From Staphylococcus sp. M0911 (lineage in GTDB: Bacteria > Bacillota > Bacilli > Staphylococcales > Staphylococcaceae): a stretch of DNA of 64,000 nucleotides. Position numbers and translations under genes: made by a program. Shown piece after piece: positions 24,262 to 34,725 of the stretch. How positions within the stretch are numbered: the stretch's first letter is position 1; every line of letters starts with the position of its first letter. The notes under the pieces are model-generated. The model worked only from the letters and a program-made list of their open reading frames with translations, made no database searches and was not told the origin of the DNA. Location of the stretch: assembly GCF_003491325.1 (NCBI RefSeq), contig NZ_CP022881.1:930001-994000 (forward strand). Direction: 5' to 3'.

Positions 24262-25301
24262 ATCACTATATAAGAGCCATTGGGTCAATGCTGATATTGA
24301 TATATAGTATGTTAACGGCATTCTTATTTATTGATAAAGTTTTTGTTAACATCATTTACTTTCAAGGCATGTTTTATACACAAATTTTCGGTATTCCAGT
24401 GTTCTTATTCTTAAATATTATAGTTATATTATTATGTATTATAGTCGGATCAGTTCTAGCATATAAAATTAATCAACAGAATGATTGGATTAAAACTCAA
24501 ATTGAGCGATCAATTGAAGGGGAAACAGTTGGTATTAATGACCAAAATATTGAATTGTATAGTGAGACTTTAGAAATATATCATACACTCGTTCCATTAA
24601 ATCAAGAGTTACATCGATTAAGAATGAAAACACAAAATTTAACTAACGAAAATTACAATATGAATGATGTTAAAGTTAAAAAAATTATTGAAGACGAGCG
24701 ACAACGTTTAGCAAGAGAATTACACGATTCTGTAAGTCAACAACTATTCGCTGCAAGTATGATGTTATCAGCAATTAAAGAAACACAGTTAGAACCACCA
24801 TTAGATCAACAAATACCTGTACTCGAAAAAATGATTCAAGATTCTCAACTTGAAATGAGAGCGTTGTTACTTCATTTAAGACCGCTAGGATTAAAAGATA
24901 AATCATTAGGTGAAGGAATTAAAGATTTAGTCATTGACCTTCAAAAGAAAGTTCCAATGAAAGTAGTACATGAGATTCAAGAATTTAAAGTACCAAAAGG
25001 AATAGAGGATCATTTATTCAGAATTACACAAGAAGCAATTTCAAATACTTTGAGACATTCTAATGGTACAAGAGTAACGGTTGAATTATTTAATAAACAA
25101 GATTATTTATTGTTACGTATACAAGATAATGGTAAAGGTTTTAATGTAGACGAGAAACTTGAGCAAAGTTATGGATTAAAGAATATGCGTGAACGTGCAC
25201 TAGAAATTGGTGCTACTTTCCATATCGTTTCATTACCAGATTCTGGTACACGTATTGAAGTTAAAGCACCATTAAACAAGGAGGATTCGTATGGCGATTA
25301 A
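24258..25301 (+). CDS. vraS: Sensor histidine kinase VraS
   Basis: Intramembrane-sensing kinase of the NarL-type class that activates VraR on cell-wall damage. The 347-residue protein has two membrane helices (about 11-33 and 44-70) with a very short outside loop, a HisKA_3 dimerisation domain with the phosphorylated H156 in RELHDSVSQ, and an HATPase domain ([29 protein letters not shown]). The short loop means it probably senses through VraT or the membrane. It overlaps vraR by 11 bases. Confidence 0.96.
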   Translation: MNHYIRAIGSMLILIYSMLTAFLFIDKVFVNIIYFQGMFYTQIFGIPVFLFLNIIVILLCIIVGSVLAYKINQQNDWIKTQIERSIEGETVGINDQNIELYSETLEIYHTLVPLNQELHRLRMKTQNLTNENYNMNDVKVKKIIEDERQRLARELHDSVSQQLFAASMMLSAIKETQLEPPLDQQIPVLEKMIQDSQLEMRALLLHLRPLGLKDKSLGEGIKDLVIDLQKKVPMKVVHEIQEFKVPKGIEDHLFRITQEAISNTLRHSNGTRVTVELFNKQDYLLLRIQDNGKGFNVDEKLEQSYGLKNMRERALEIGATFHIVSLPDSGTRIEVKAPLNKEDSYGD

Positions 25302-25920
25302 AGTATTATTTGTAGACGACCATGAGATGGTTAGAATAGGTATTTCAAGTTACTTATCAACACAATCTGACATTGAAGTAGTGGGAGAAGGTGAGTCTGG
25401 GAAAGATGCAATTGCAAAGGCACATGAGTTACAACCAGATTTGATTCTAATGGATTTACTTATGGATGATATGGATGGTGTAGAAGCGACAACAGAAATT
25501 AAAAAGGATTTACCACACATTAAAGTTGTGATGCTTACAAGTTTCATTGAAGATAAAGAAGTGTATCGAGCTCTAGATGCTGGTGTAGATAGTTATATCT
25601 TAAAGACCACAAGTGCTAGTGATATCGCAGAAGCGGTTCGTAAAACATATCATGGTGAATCGGTATTTGAACCAGAAGTATTAGTTAAAATGCGTAACAG
25701 AATGAAAAAACGTGCTGAGCTATACGAAATGTTAACAGATAGAGAAATGGAAATTTTATTGTTAATTGCTAAAGGTTATTCTAATCAAGAGATTGCTAGT
25801 GCATCTCATATTACAATAAAAACAGTAAAAACTCATGTAAGTAATATTCTAAGTAAATTAGAAGTTCAAGATAGAACACAGGCAGTCATTTATGCATTCC
25901 AACATAACTTAATTCAATAA
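25291..25920 (+). CDS. vraR: Response regulator VraR
   Basis: LuxR/NarL-family regulator controlling the cell-wall-stress stimulon. The 209-residue protein has a receiver domain with D55 ([10 protein letters not shown]) as phosphorylation site, acidic D9/D10, K105-type conserved lysine, and a C-terminal LuxR helix-turn-helix ([22 protein letters not shown] onward, split by the loop [10 protein letters not shown]). AAGGAGGA at 25279-25286 lies inside vraS. A strong terminator ends the operon. Confidence 0.96.
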   Translation: MAIKVLFVDDHEMVRIGISSYLSTQSDIEVVGEGESGKDAIAKAHELQPDLILMDLLMDDMDGVEATTEIKKDLPHIKVVMLTSFIEDKEVYRALDAGVDSYILKTTSASDIAEAVRKTYHGESVFEPEVLVKMRNRMKKRAELYEMLTDREMEILLLIAKGYSNQEIASASHITIKTVKTHVSNILSKLEVQDRTQAVIYAFQHNLIQ

Positions 25921-25927
25921 TTATAAA

Positions 25928-25971
25928 AAAGGCCAGGTGGATGATATATCAATTCCACTTGGCCTTTAATT
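25928..25971. terminator. Bidirectional terminator vraR / yihY
   Basis: AAAGGCCAGGTGGA (25928-25941) pairs with TCCACTTGGCCTTT (25954-25967). Confidence 0.9.
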
Positions 25972-25977
25972 TAATGA

Positions 25978-27213
25978 TTAAGAATGTTTATCTTCAGAAT
26001 CATTATTTTTAATTTTATTAACGATTTTATCTTTCATCGTACTTTGATCTTCTTGATACTTGTCTTTAGCATTTTTATCAATATTATAATCTTCATCTTT
26101 ACCTATTTCACGATGATCATTATATTCATATGTTGTATCTTCGTTGTAATGGTTTTGGTTATTATCATCATGTTTCAATGCAGCTTCTTCTGGCGTTTCA
26201 CCTTTAATCACATGACGTTGGTGAATAATCGCATTGATTTCAGCACCTATAATGATGATGAAACTTGTTAAGTATAACCAAATTAGTAAAATAATGATAC
26301 CTGCGATACTACCATATGTTTTAGAATAATTACCAAAGTTAGAAATATACCAACCAAATGCAAATGATCCTAGTAACCAAATGATAGAAGTGAAGATAGC
26401 ACCTGGTAATACAGATAGAATTTTTGTTTTAACATTAGGTGCTACTGAATATAACACGATAAATAAAACTAAAATGATGATAAGTGGTAATACCACTCTT
26501 ATTAAATTGAATACCCATTTTACTTCAGAATCTAAGCCTAAAGGTCCGAATAAGTAATGACTTATAGCAGAACCTAACGTTGGTAATGCCATTGCGATAG
26601 CAAAAACAACGCCCATCACAACTGTAAAAACAACGCTTAGAAGTTTTAGTAAAATGCCGTTACGACTATCTTCAACATCGTAAGCAACATTGAATGAGTT
26701 CATAATTGCTGTCATACCATTTGAAGCTGACCAAATTGCTAAGATCAAACCGACAGATAGTAAGCCACCACTTGAGTTCTTCGTTACATCGCCAATGACA
26801 CCTTTTATGATTGATGATGTTTCAGAAGGTGTACTGCTTAACATATTAGTAATTTGGCTTTGTTCAATATTAAAGAATGGTAACAATGTTAATAAGAAAA
26901 TTAACATAGGGAACATTGCAAGAACGAAATGATAAGTCATTTGTGCTGCTAATCCTGAAGCATCATCTTTGCCAATTCTATAAACTAAATAAGAAAAGAA
27001 ATTTGAATTCTTTGTATATTTAGCAGGTTTGTTCAATCTTGATAAGAAGAAAACTTGGTTATCTTTCTTAGGTTCCTTAGATTGAAATTCTTGTGGTTCA
27101 ATATATGTACGGTCTACTTTAATTTTATTATCACTATTTTTGTCATCCTTATGCTCTTCATATTCTTTAGCAGAGTTAAGGAATTTGGAACTTGTTTTTT
27201 CTTTCTTTGACAT
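25978..27213 (-). CDS. YihY/BrkB family membrane protein
   Basis: A 411-residue membrane protein. After a charged N-terminal 85 residues there are about six helices containing the family pattern (GKDDASGLAAQMTYHFVLAMFP, LLIWLYLTSFIIIIGAEINA split by loops), then a long acidic, Asn/Asp/Lys-rich C-terminal tail. The open frame extends to 27351, but AAAGGAGA at 27219-27226 supports ATG 27213, and the upstream extension is not protein-like. The family was once called ribonuclease BN by error; its true function is unsettled. Confidence 0.88.
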   Translation of the reverse strand: MSKKEKTSSKFLNSAKEYEEHKDDKNSDNKIKVDRTYIEPQEFQSKEPKKDNQVFFLSRLNKPAKYTKNSNFFSYLVYRIGKDDASGLAAQMTYHFVLAMFPMLIFLLTLLPFFNIEQSQITNMLSSTPSETSSIIKGVIGDVTKNSSGGLLSVGLILAIWSASNGMTAIMNSFNVAYDVEDSRNGILLKLLSVVFTVVMGVVFAIAMALPTLGSAISHYLFGPLGLDSEVKWVFNLIRVVLPLIIILVLFIVLYSVAPNVKTKILSVLPGAIFTSIIWLLGSFAFGWYISNFGNYSKTYGSIAGIIILLIWLYLTSFIIIIGAEINAIIHQRHVIKGETPEEAALKHDDNNQNHYNEDTTYEYNDHREIGKDEDYNIDKNAKDKYQEDQSTMKDKIVNKIKNNDSEDKHS

Positions 27214-27283
27214 AACAATCTCCTTTAGTCCTTTGACATGGAATTTTAAATGCAATTTTATTTTAATATTAGTTGTAAAGAAA

Positions 27284-27330
27284 GGGAGTGAGAAAGAACT
27301 CATTTGGAAATGAATTCTTAAACTCACCCC
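27284..27330. repeat. Long imperfect hairpin downstream of the YtxH-like gene
   Basis: AAGAACTCATTT (27294-27305) pairs with AAATGAATTCTT (27308-27319), extended by GGGAGTGAG with CTCACCCC. On the minus strand it is followed by CCCTTTCTTT, so it may terminate the ptpA/YtxH transcript. Confidence 0.55.
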
Positions 27331-27338
27331 CGTATTAA

Positions 27339-27440
27339 TGGAGTGGGACAATTATAATAGAAGTGTTTCACTATTTAAAATAGCTAGATTACGTATTGGC
27401 GATAAGCCAACATTCAATTAAATTGTCCATTTGGCATTCC
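27339..27440. repeat. Imperfect inverted repeat with GGAGTGGGACAATT arm
   Basis: GGAGTGGGACAATT near 27340 is partly complementary to AATTGTCC plus CATTCC at about 27421-27440, with a bulge. The GAGTGGGACA start resembles intergenic elements common in staphylococci. Function unknown. Confidence 0.4.
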
Positions 27441-27441
27441 A

Positions 27442-27726
27442 TTACTTACCAATACGTTCATTTTTTCTATTAACAAATGTGTCTTTAGCATCTTTAATAG
27501 AACGTTCTAATTCTGGATTGTTACGACGAATTTCTTCGATAACATCTTTCCAATACATTACTTCATCTTTAATGCTACTAACTTTAGAAGGTTTTTGAGA
27601 TTTTTTGCCTTCTTTAACATTAGAGAATGATTGTTTTAATGAATTACGAGTTGATTTATCAGCTAATGTTGCTGCGCCACCGATAACAGCGCCTAATAAT
27701 ACACCAGGAATGAATTTGTTTTCCAT
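27442..27726 (-). CDS. YtxH-like small membrane-anchored protein
   Basis: A 94-residue protein with one N-terminal glycine/alanine-rich hydrophobic segment (PGVLLGAVIGGAATLA, residues 8-23) followed by a basic, helical, probably coiled C-terminal part. This matches YtxH-domain general-stress type proteins. Six bases separate it from ptpA upstream, so the two are probably one transcript. Function unknown. Confidence 0.75.
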   Translation of the reverse strand: MENKFIPGVLLGAVIGGAATLADKSTRNSLKQSFSNVKEGKKSQKPSKVSSIKDEVMYWKDVIEEIRRNNPELERSIKDAKDTFVNRKNERIGK

Positions 27727-27732
27727 AATATT

Positions 27733-28197
27733 TTACCCCTCTTTCAAATTTGCATCTTTTACGATGTAGTCAATTAAATGATCACAAGATGATTGTACCA
27801 TTTTATATACACCTTCAAAATTGTTTGTGTAGTATGGATCTGGTACATCACTTTCTTCCATATTACTAAATTCTAATAGTTTGAACAATTGTCCTTGAAT
27901 GTTAGGATTAATTGCTTTGATATTTTCTATATTACTTTGATCCATAGCAATAATATAGTCAAAATCATCTGTCGGTTCAAATAGCTCACTAATCATACCA
28001 TCAAAAGGAATTTGATGTTCTTTAAGAATCTTTTGAGTACCTTCATGTGGTGGTTCTCCTAAATTCCATTTACCAGTACCACGAGAGTGTACCCGAACAT
28101 CTTTAATGCCTCTGTCTTGAAGTCTTTGTCTCATGATAGCTTCAGCCATTGGAGAACGGCAAATGTTTCCAAGACATACAAAAGCAACGTCTACCAT
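27733..28197 (-). CDS. ptpA: Low-molecular-weight protein-tyrosine phosphatase
   Basis: Dephosphorylates phosphotyrosine; S. aureus PtpA is secreted during infection although it has no signal peptide, and none is seen here. The 154-residue protein has the P-loop CLGNICRS with nucleophile C8 and R14, and the general acid D120 in the DPYY motif. Length and sequence agree closely with S. aureus PtpA rather than PtpB. It is transcribed with the YtxH-like gene. Confidence 0.94.
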   Translation of the reverse strand: MVDVAFVCLGNICRSPMAEAIMRQRLQDRGIKDVRVHSRGTGKWNLGEPPHEGTQKILKEHQIPFDGMISELFEPTDDFDYIIAMDQSNIENIKAINPNIQGQLFKLLEFSNMEESDVPDPYYTNNFEGVYKMVQSSCDHLIDYIVKDANLKEG

Positions 28198-28343
28198 ATT
28201 GATTCCTCCAAACCATGTAATTATATCCCCATTTTAATGGTTCTTCAAACAATTAGAAAGCAAATTTTTTCAATTTCTATTAAAGTTCCATAAAGTATGT
28301 TAGTTTGATAGAATATGATTACTTAGATAAAGAGGTGAGACGT

Positions 28344-28547
28344 GTGGCATTAACTAATGAAGAGATGATTACTGAGATTAGACAAAAATTAAATATCGTC
28401 AATAAAGCACTCATCGATCCAGATAAATTTAAAGAGGCAAATCATGATGAGATTAGTGAAATTCATCAATTTGTTACTTCAAAGGATTCATTTTCACCTA
28501 GTGAGGTCACTGCAATTGCAGATGCACTAGGACAATTACGACAATAA
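28344..28547 (+). CDS. UPF0435 (DUF1128) small protein
   Basis: A 67-residue helical protein of the DUF1128/UPF0435 family, recognised by EIRQKLNIVNKA and the conserved end PSEVTAIADALGQLR. The frame is open from a TTG at 28305, but AGAGGTGA at 28331-28338 points to GTG 28344, which also matches the family length. Twelve bases separate it from ampS, an arrangement suggesting one transcript. Function unknown. Confidence 0.82.
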   Translation: MALTNEEMITEIRQKLNIVNKALIDPDKFKEANHDEISEIHQFVTSKDSFSPSEVTAIADALGQLRQ

Positions 28548-28559
28548 GGGGGAACCTAA

Positions 28560-29801
28560 ATGAGTAACTATCAAGACAAGTTAAGACAATATGCACAACT
28601 ATTAGTTAGAGTAGGAATGAATGTTCAAGATAAGCAACCAGTATTTATTCGATCATCAGTTGAGGCATTGGAACTCACTCATTTAGTCGTTGAAGAGGCC
28701 TACATTGCGGGTGCTTCAGATGTTAGAGTTGAGTATGCTGATCCACGTTTAAAACGATTAAAATTTGAATATGAATCATTAGACCACTTTGAAAATAACG
28801 ACGTTAAGTCATATGATGTAGAAGCTAGAATGGACTTTGTGAAAAGAGGGGCAGCGAATCTTGCAATATTAACTGAAGATCCAGACTTATTAAGTGGCAT
28901 CGATGCAAGTAAATTAAAAGCCTATCAATTACAATATTCAAAAGCGTATAAGGGTTATATGGAAGCAAGTCAAAAGAATCAATTCCCATGGGTCGTAGCA
29001 GCATTCCCATCTAAAGCTTGGGCGCAACGTGTATATCCTAATAAATCAGTAGAAGATGCGTACTCAACTTTTATAGATGAAGTATTTGATATTGTAAGAG
29101 TTGATGGTAACGATCCAATTCAAAATTGGAAATCTCACGTAAAAAATTTAAGTGTGCATGCTGATAAATTACAGAAAAAACAATACAAAGCATTACACTA
29201 TCTATCTGAAGGAACAGACTTAGTTGTTGGTTTACCTAAAGGTCACATTTGGGAAGATGCGACAAGTTATGTCAATGGTGATCAACAAGCCTTTATTGCT
29301 AATATACCTACAGAAGAAGTTTTCACTGCACCAGATAGAAACAATGTTAACGGTTATGTGACTAATAAATTGCCATTGAGTTTTAATGGTAATATTATTG
29401 ATGGCTTTACCTTAACATTTAAAGATGGTGTAATTGTTGATTTTAAAGCAGATAAAGGTGAAGACGTGTTAAGAGATTTATTGGATACCGATGAAGGTGC
29501 TAGACGATTAGGTGAAGTTGCGTTAGTACCGGATGATTCACCAATCTCAAATCGTAATACCATCTTTTATAATACGTTATTTGATGAAAATGCATCCTGT
29601 CATTTAGCTATAGGTTCAGCATACGGCTTCAACATTGAAGGTGGAACAGAAATGACTACGGAAGAAAAAATAGCAAGTGGTTTAAATGATTCAAATGTGC
29701 ATGAAGACTTTATGATTGGCAGTGCAGATTTAACTATCTATGGCATATTAGAAGATGGTACTAAAGAACTCGTATTTAAAAATGGTAATTGGGCAAATTA
29801 A
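28560..29801 (+). CDS. ampS: M29 family aminopeptidase
   Basis: Cytoplasmic metallo-aminopeptidase of family M29 (AmpS/AmpT, thermophilic aminopeptidase type), trimming N-terminal residues from peptides. The 413-residue sequence has the family features: glutamate ligands in GTDLVVGL and EVFTAPD, plus [10 protein letters not shown] and EDFMIGS near the C terminus supplying His and Asp ligands. AGGGGGA precedes ATG 28560. Substrate preference cannot be judged from sequence. Confidence 0.92.
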   Translation: MSNYQDKLRQYAQLLVRVGMNVQDKQPVFIRSSVEALELTHLVVEEAYIAGASDVRVEYADPRLKRLKFEYESLDHFENNDVKSYDVEARMDFVKRGAANLAILTEDPDLLSGIDASKLKAYQLQYSKAYKGYMEASQKNQFPWVVAAFPSKAWAQRVYPNKSVEDAYSTFIDEVFDIVRVDGNDPIQNWKSHVKNLSVHADKLQKKQYKALHYLSEGTDLVVGLPKGHIWEDATSYVNGDQQAFIANIPTEEVFTAPDRNNVNGYVTNKLPLSFNGNIIDGFTLTFKDGVIVDFKADKGEDVLRDLLDTDEGARRLGEVALVPDDSPISNRNTIFYNTLFDENASCHLAIGSAYGFNIEGGTEMTTEEKIASGLNDSNVHEDFMIGSADLTIYGILEDGTKELVFKNGNWAN

Positions 29802-29859
29802 ATATCATGTTATAGAACAGATGAGGAGTCAAAATTCATTAAGAGATAGGGAGATATGA

Positions 29860-30390
29860 ATGGCAAAACAACAAGTGACTAAAAAAGCAATGTCAGAATC
29901 TAAAAGTTTGAAATCTAGACAAGTCTATCCACAAGATACAAATCATCATCATACGATGTTTGGTGGTACTTTAATGGCTAACGTTGATGAAATTGCAGCT
30001 ATTACTGCCATGAAACATGCAGGTAACTCTGTTGTTACAGCGTCAACGGATTCTGTTGATTTTTTATTGCCAATTAAAAATGGTGATATTTTATCATATG
30101 AAGCGATGGTTTCGTACACTGGTAGTAGTTCGATGGAAGTATGTGTGCAAATTATTATTGAAGATGTGTTCGAAGGTGAACGAAAATTAGCAGCTCTTAG
30201 CTTTTTAACTTTCGTTGCGTTAGATCAAAGTGGTAAACCAACACAAGTACCTCAAGTATATCCAGAAGATAAAGTTGAAAAATGGTTCCATGAAACTGCA
30301 CCACAACGTGTTGCTCGTCGCAAAGAACGTCGTGATGAAAGCAAAAATACAATTGAGTATTTATCTAAAATTCAGCATATAGAAAGATAA
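29860..30390 (+). CDS. Acyl-CoA thioesterase, hotdog fold
   Basis: A 176-residue single hotdog-domain thioesterase, with the family motif NHHHTMFGGTLMANVDE (about residues 27-43) containing the substrate-binding Asn/His and the catalytic acidic residue. It hydrolyses acyl-CoA in the cytoplasm; chain length unknown. A basic C-terminal tail (RRKERRDE) is typical of the Bacillus YkhA-like group. ATAGGGA at 29846-29852 precedes the start. Single gene with its own terminator. Confidence 0.87.
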   Translation: MAKQQVTKKAMSESKSLKSRQVYPQDTNHHHTMFGGTLMANVDEIAAITAMKHAGNSVVTASTDSVDFLLPIKNGDILSYEAMVSYTGSSSMEVCVQIIIEDVFEGERKLAALSFLTFVALDQSGKPTQVPQVYPEDKVEKWFHETAPQRVARRKERRDESKNTIEYLSKIQHIER

Positions 30391-30412
30391 TACTCTAATT
30401 ACCTAAATAAAG

Positions 30413-30460
30413 ACCCTTATACCAATGCGTTAAAACGTATTGATATAAGGGCCTATTTTA
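30413..30460. terminator. Bidirectional terminator thioesterase / radical SAM gene
   Basis: CCCTTATACCAATGCG (30413-30428) pairs with CGTATTGATATAAGGG (30436-30451), two G-U pairs, with T/A-rich flanks. Confidence 0.85.
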
Positions 30461-30508
30461 ATACTTATTAAAATAGCGATTCAATTAAAATGCTACACAA
30501 TAAAGACT

Positions 30509-31651
30509 TTAAGAGAAAATACGCTTAGCATGCATTGCTTTTTCATTTTCTTTAAAATCTGTATTAGGGTAGTACATATTTTTCACTAAAACATTTGGTC
30601 CTAAACACTGATATTCAGCACAATGACAGTTGAGTGATTGTGCTAAATCTGAATTAAGCCATTGCTTAAAAACATCTGTCAGTTTATCATTTTGAATATT
30701 TGAGATAGTCCCATTTTCATCACCAAAATCAGTTACGATGACATTACCTGTAAAGACATTTACATTTAAACGACTGCGGCCATCTGGATCATTTCGCATT
30801 GTAACGTTTTTAGCATGTCTTAAACGTTGTAATAAATGTTGATCATTTTCATCATTAATACATGGATATATAGGTAACGTACCAAACAACATCCAAGTAT
30901 CTTCATCTCTAATGTCTAATAAATGATGAATTGCTTCTTTCATTTCTTTTAATGACAATACATTTAATGTACTAGCAAAGTCAGCAGGGTACATTGGATG
31001 TACTTCATGACGACTACATTTCATATCATTTACAATTTCTTTATGAATTTTATTTAAATAGGGTAAAGTACTTTGATTCAACATTGTTTCTGCAGAAACG
31101 AACATACCTTGGTCAGAGAGCGTGCTTGCGTTATCAAGCATTTGTTCATATAATTTGAGTTTCGCTTTCAAAGGTGGTTGCTTTTTCATAGCACCGAAGC
31201 CCACATCTGTAAATTCTTGGATTGTACCCCAGTTATGAGAAATGTGCATGACATCGATATACTCAGCGATATCTAAATATCTATCTTGTGGCAATGTTAA
31301 ATTAGAATTCATTTGAACATAAATACCACGTTGATATGCATATTTTAATAATGGTTTAACAACATTCTTGATAGATTTTTTTGAAAACATGGGTTCGCCG
31401 CCCGTAATTGATAACGTACGTAAATGAGGTATTTCATCTAGTCGACGGTAAATAATGTCCATTGGTAAAGGTTCTGGGTCTTGAGTTTGAAGTGTATAAC
31501 CAACCGCGCAATGACTACATCTCATATTACATAAATTAGTAGTCGTAAACTCTATATTACTTAAAGTAAGTTGACCATTATCAATGATGTCATTATAGGC
31601 TTCCCAAGGATCATTATGTATTGAAATAGGTTTTTTATTAGTTGTTAACAT
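30509..31651 (-). CDS. Radical SAM protein, YfkAB type
   Basis: A 380-residue radical SAM protein. The cluster motif CNMRCSHC (CxxxCxxC) follows FTTTNL near residues 42-49, and SITGGEP supplies the SAM-binding GGE. Additional cysteines near the C terminus (CHCAEYQC) may hold an auxiliary cluster. It matches the YfkA/YfkB family, which is fused or split in different Bacilli; here it is one full-length protein. AGGAGT at 31659-31664 supports the start. The reaction is unknown. Confidence 0.87.
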   Translation of the reverse strand: MLTTNKKPISIHNDPWEAYNDIIDNGQLTLSNIEFTTTNLCNMRCSHCAVGYTLQTQDPEPLPMDIIYRRLDEIPHLRTLSITGGEPMFSKKSIKNVVKPLLKYAYQRGIYVQMNSNLTLPQDRYLDIAEYIDVMHISHNWGTIQEFTDVGFGAMKKQPPLKAKLKLYEQMLDNASTLSDQGMFVSAETMLNQSTLPYLNKIHKEIVNDMKCSRHEVHPMYPADFASTLNVLSLKEMKEAIHHLLDIRDEDTWMLFGTLPIYPCINDENDQHLLQRLRHAKNVTMRNDPDGRSRLNVNVFTGNVIVTDFGDENGTISNIQNDKLTDVFKQWLNSDLAQSLNCHCAEYQCLGPNVLVKNMYYPNTDFKENEKAMHAKRIFS

Positions 31652-31884
31652 GAATATTACTCCTAAAAGAGGGGGACGTTAGTATAAAATTAGATATGTA
31701 AATGAAGTAAATCATTAATATGAATTGATTCATAACAAAATATAGTTAAATCTAACTTTTACCGAGTCTTTCTCTTTAAATTTTGTAAAAAGTACAGTAA
31801 ACATTATTAAGATTATATCGCTTTTTGTCAAATTCTGTTAGGATGATATTATCAAAAAACAAACTAAAGGAGCGCTTATTTAAT

Positions 31885-32046
31885 ATGAGTGAACAACAAA
31901 CGATTGACCAAATTAAAACACGATTAAACAAATTTATTGAAGATATTGATCACGTAAACCCTGATGAAGTACGCGTTGAAGACATTGATGAGTGGATTGG
32001 ATTATTAGATCAATTAGAAGAAAAAGTGAAACAAGTTTCAAAATAA
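31885..32046 (+). CDS. SE1561 family small protein
   Basis: A 53-residue acidic helical protein (MSEQQTIDQIKTRLNKFIED...), matching the staphylococcal SE1561 family of unknown function. AAAGGAGC at 31866-31873 sets ATG 31885; the longer frame from 31825 has no ribosome site. It stands alone between the radical SAM gene (divergent) and the PfpI gene. Confidence 0.8.
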   Translation: MSEQQTIDQIKTRLNKFIEDIDHVNPDEVRVEDIDEWIGLLDQLEEKVKQVSK

Positions 32047-32171
32047 TTATAGGTAATCATTATTAGTGACACTTTAGTGACGATTAGTTTTCATTTGTTA
32101 GATGATGTTTAAAATTATGTAAAAGAGTGAAAGTAATAAATATAATCGTACAATAGAAAGGTGATTATATT

Positions 32172-32690
32172 ATGAGTAAAAAAGTAGCTATTATTTTAGC
32201 AGATGAATTTGAAGATATAGAGTTAACAAGCCCTAAAGAAGCATTAGAAAATGCTGGTATTGAAACAGTTATCGTTGGAGATAATGAAAACCAAGAGGTT
32301 GTAGGTAAACATGGAGAAAAAGCAACCGTTCAAGTAAGTATTGCTGATGCTAAACCAGAAGATTACGATGGTTTATTAATACCAGGTGGATTTGCACCTG
32401 ACCATTTACGTGGTGATGCAGAGGGTAGATACGGTACTTTCGCTAAATATTTCACAACAAATAATGTACCTGCTTTCGCAATTTGCCATGGTCCTCAAGT
32501 GTTAATTGATACTGATGATTTAAATGGTAGAACATTAACAGCAGTATTAAATGTTCGAAAAGACCTATCTAATGCTGGTGCTCATGTTGTTGACGAATCA
32601 GTAGTTGTAGATAACAACATTGTAACTAGTCGTACACCAGATGATTTAGATGACTTTAACAGAGAAATTGTTAAACAATTAGAAAATTAA
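32172..32690 (+). CDS. DJ-1/PfpI family protein
   Basis: A 172-residue DJ-1/PfpI superfamily protein with the nucleophile elbow [11 protein letters not shown] (Cys at about 106) and the upstream glutamate in the ADEFEDIE region. Members act as proteases, glyoxalases or chaperones; the sequence is close to S. aureus SAV1875-type proteins, whose activity is not settled. AAAGGTGAT precedes the start and a strong terminator follows, so it is monocistronic. Confidence 0.88.
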   Translation: MSKKVAIILADEFEDIELTSPKEALENAGIETVIVGDNENQEVVGKHGEKATVQVSIADAKPEDYDGLLIPGGFAPDHLRGDAEGRYGTFAKYFTTNNVPAFAICHGPQVLIDTDDLNGRTLTAVLNVRKDLSNAGAHVVDESVVVDNNIVTSRTPDDLDDFNREIVKQLEN

Positions 32691-32718
32691 TTTAAGCATT
32701 AATTAAGCACTGATATAG

Positions 32719-32750
32719 AGCCTGTTGATTAATTTCAACAGGCTATTTTT
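32719..32750 (+). terminator. Terminator after PfpI gene
   Basis: AGCCTGTTGA (32719-32728) pairs with TCAACAGGCT (32735-32744), followed by ATTTTT. Confidence 0.9.
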
Positions 32751-32884
32751 ATATTTATTGATATATAAATGGATATAATGAAACTATAAATTTTCAACAA
32801 AATATAGTTAATACCATTTGTGATCACGTACACCCTGGGACTGATTTTTATGATTAACTATAGCTAAACCACGTAAGTACTGGT

Positions 32885-32909
32885 AAACTCACATTATAAC
32901 AGTGAGTTT
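32885..32909. promoter_or_regulatory. Inverted repeat in sgtB leader
   Basis: AAACTCAC (32885-32892) and GTGAGTTT (32902-32909) form a perfect 8-bp stem with a 9-base loop, 18 bases upstream of sgtB. No U-run follows. It may be an operator or a leader hairpin. Confidence 0.4.
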
Positions 32910-32927
32910 AAGTAAAGGAGCAAATGC

Positions 32928-33737
32928 ATGAAAAGAAGCGATAGATTTGCACAATCGAATGATACGTATCAACGAGATATGCGTGAACCTCACTATAATA
33001 CTTATTACCAACCAGTAGGAAAACCACCTAAAAAGAAAAAAAGCAAACGTATTTTTTTGAGAATTTTAATCATATTAACAATTATCATAGTTCTGTTTTT
33101 AGGATTAATGTACTTTATGTCTTCTAGAGCTAACGTGGATGATTTAAAATCGATAGAAAATAAAAATGATTACGTTGCTGCTGATCAAATGCCTGAATAT
33201 GTAAGAGGTGCATTTATTTCGTTAGAAGATGAACGATTTTATAAACATCATGGATTTGATTTTAAGGGTACATCGCGTGCATTGTTTTCAACATTAAGTG
33301 ATCATGATGTTCAAGGTGGTAGCACGATTACACAACAAGTTGTTAAAAATTATTATTATGATAACGAACGTTCATTTACAAGAAAATTAAAAGAATTATT
33401 TGTAGCACATAAAGTTGAGAAACAATATGATAAAAACCAAATACTAAGTTTTTATTTAAACAATATATATTTTGGTGACAATCAATATACGGTAGAAGGT
33501 GCAGCCAATCATTATTTCGGTGCAACTACTAATAAAGATAATCAAAACTTAAAGCAAATTAGTGTTTTGCAAAGTGCTATTTTAGCTAGTAAAGTCAATG
33601 CACCAAGTGTTTATAATATTGAAGATATGTCTGATAATTTTATAAATAGAGTTAAAACAAATTTAGAAAAGATGAAACAACTTCATTATATTTCAGATGA
33701 ACAATATGAAGAAGCAATGGCACAATTAGGTAACTAA
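32928..33737 (+). CDS. sgtB: Monofunctional peptidoglycan glycosyltransferase
   Basis: Polymerises lipid II into glycan strands (family GT51), without a transpeptidase domain. The 269-residue protein has a basic cytoplasmic N terminus, one membrane helix (about 41-64) and the GT51 domain with E100 in [13 protein letters not shown] and [12 protein letters not shown]. This layout and length match S. aureus SgtB/MtgA, the better expressed of the two monofunctional enzymes and part of the cell-wall stimulon. AAAGGAG precedes ATG 32928. Confidence 0.94.
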   Translation: MKRSDRFAQSNDTYQRDMREPHYNTYYQPVGKPPKKKKSKRIFLRILIILTIIIVLFLGLMYFMSSRANVDDLKSIENKNDYVAADQMPEYVRGAFISLEDERFYKHHGFDFKGTSRALFSTLSDHDVQGGSTITQQVVKNYYYDNERSFTRKLKELFVAHKVEKQYDKNQILSFYLNNIYFGDNQYTVEGAANHYFGATTNKDNQNLKQISVLQSAILASKVNAPSVYNIEDMSDNFINRVKTNLEKMKQLHYISDEQYEEAMAQLGN

Positions 33738-33906
33738 AACTTACCCTATCATATGCAATATGAAAGACTTAATTACAGTTATGTGTAACTGAAGTCCTAA
33801 TATTGGGTAGCTGATAGGGTATTTATTTTTGTAAAGCAATGGTTTTTAGATAATTATCAAACTATGTCATAATAAGTAATATACAATACGCAAGTGGAGG
33901 TGCATG

Positions 33907-34725
33907 ATGCCTAAAATCACTAAATTAGAAGTTCAAAAGAAAAATAAAGAGCGGTTTAACCTATATCTTGATAATGAATTTGAAATGGGAATTGATATTG
34001 ATACTTTAGTTAAATTCAATTTAAAAAAAGGTCAAGTATTAGAACCCTCAGATATGGAACAGATACAAAAACATGATCATTATCGTAGAGGTTTAAATGA
34101 TGCAATTCAATTTCTGTCATATCGAAAACGTACTGAAAAAGAAGTTAGACAGCATTTATCAAAAAATGAAGTTTCTGAAGGTGCAATTCAACAAGTTATA
34201 GATTATTGTTATCAAGAAAAATTAATAGACCATGATGATTATGCAGAAAGTTTAAAAAATACAATGATTAATACAACTGATAAAGGCCCTGAAATATATA
34301 AACAAAAGTTGTATCAAGCTGGCGTAGAGCCTAATATTATCGACCAGTATACAGAAATATATATAGAGCAACAGCCACTAGAGGATATAGTTAAAGTTGC
34401 GCAGAAAGTAATTAGAACTAAAAAAGGACCGACGTCTAAGGTAAAACAAAAAGTCATGCAATCATTGATGCAAAAAGGGTATACGATGGAAAGAATTAAA
34501 GATGCTATGGATGAATTAGACTTTTCAGAAGATGAAGATCAATTGGACCATATGTTACAAACAGATTTAGAAAAAGTTTATAACAAGCAACAACGTAAAT
34601 ATGAAGGTCAACAAGTTATAAGAAAAACGATAGAAACACTTATGAGAAAAGGCTATAAATATGATAAAATTAAATCTAAATTAGAAGAAAGTGGTATCGA
34701 ACATGGAACAGAAGAAATTGAGTGA
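33907..34725 (+). CDS. recX: RecX regulatory protein
   Basis: Controls RecA filament growth. The 272-residue protein is the long Firmicutes form with repeated three-helix RecX modules; typical sequences are [31 protein letters not shown] and [17 protein letters not shown]. Two ATGs occur at 33904 and 33907; the ribosome site GGAGGT at 33896-33901 is too close to the first, so 33907 is used, giving the same length as S. aureus RecX. It overlaps the next gene by 23 bases. Confidence 0.92.
   Translation: MPKITKLEVQKKNKERFNLYLDNEFEMGIDIDTLVKFNLKKGQVLEPSDMEQIQKHDHYRRGLNDAIQFLSYRKRTEKEVRQHLSKNEVSEGAIQQVIDYCYQEKLIDHDDYAESLKNTMINTTDKGPEIYKQKLYQAGVEPNIIDQYTEIYIEQQPLEDIVKVAQKVIRTKKGPTSKVKQKVMQSLMQKGYTMERIKDAMDELDFSEDEDQLDHMLQTDLEKVYNKQQRKYEGQQVIRKTIETLMRKGYKYDKIKSKLEESGIEHGTEEIE

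Noticed and set aside
25984..26271. Plus-strand hydrophobic frame of 95 residues inside yihY
   Set aside because: It is the reverse of the Asn/Asp-rich tail of the YihY protein, with no ribosome site.
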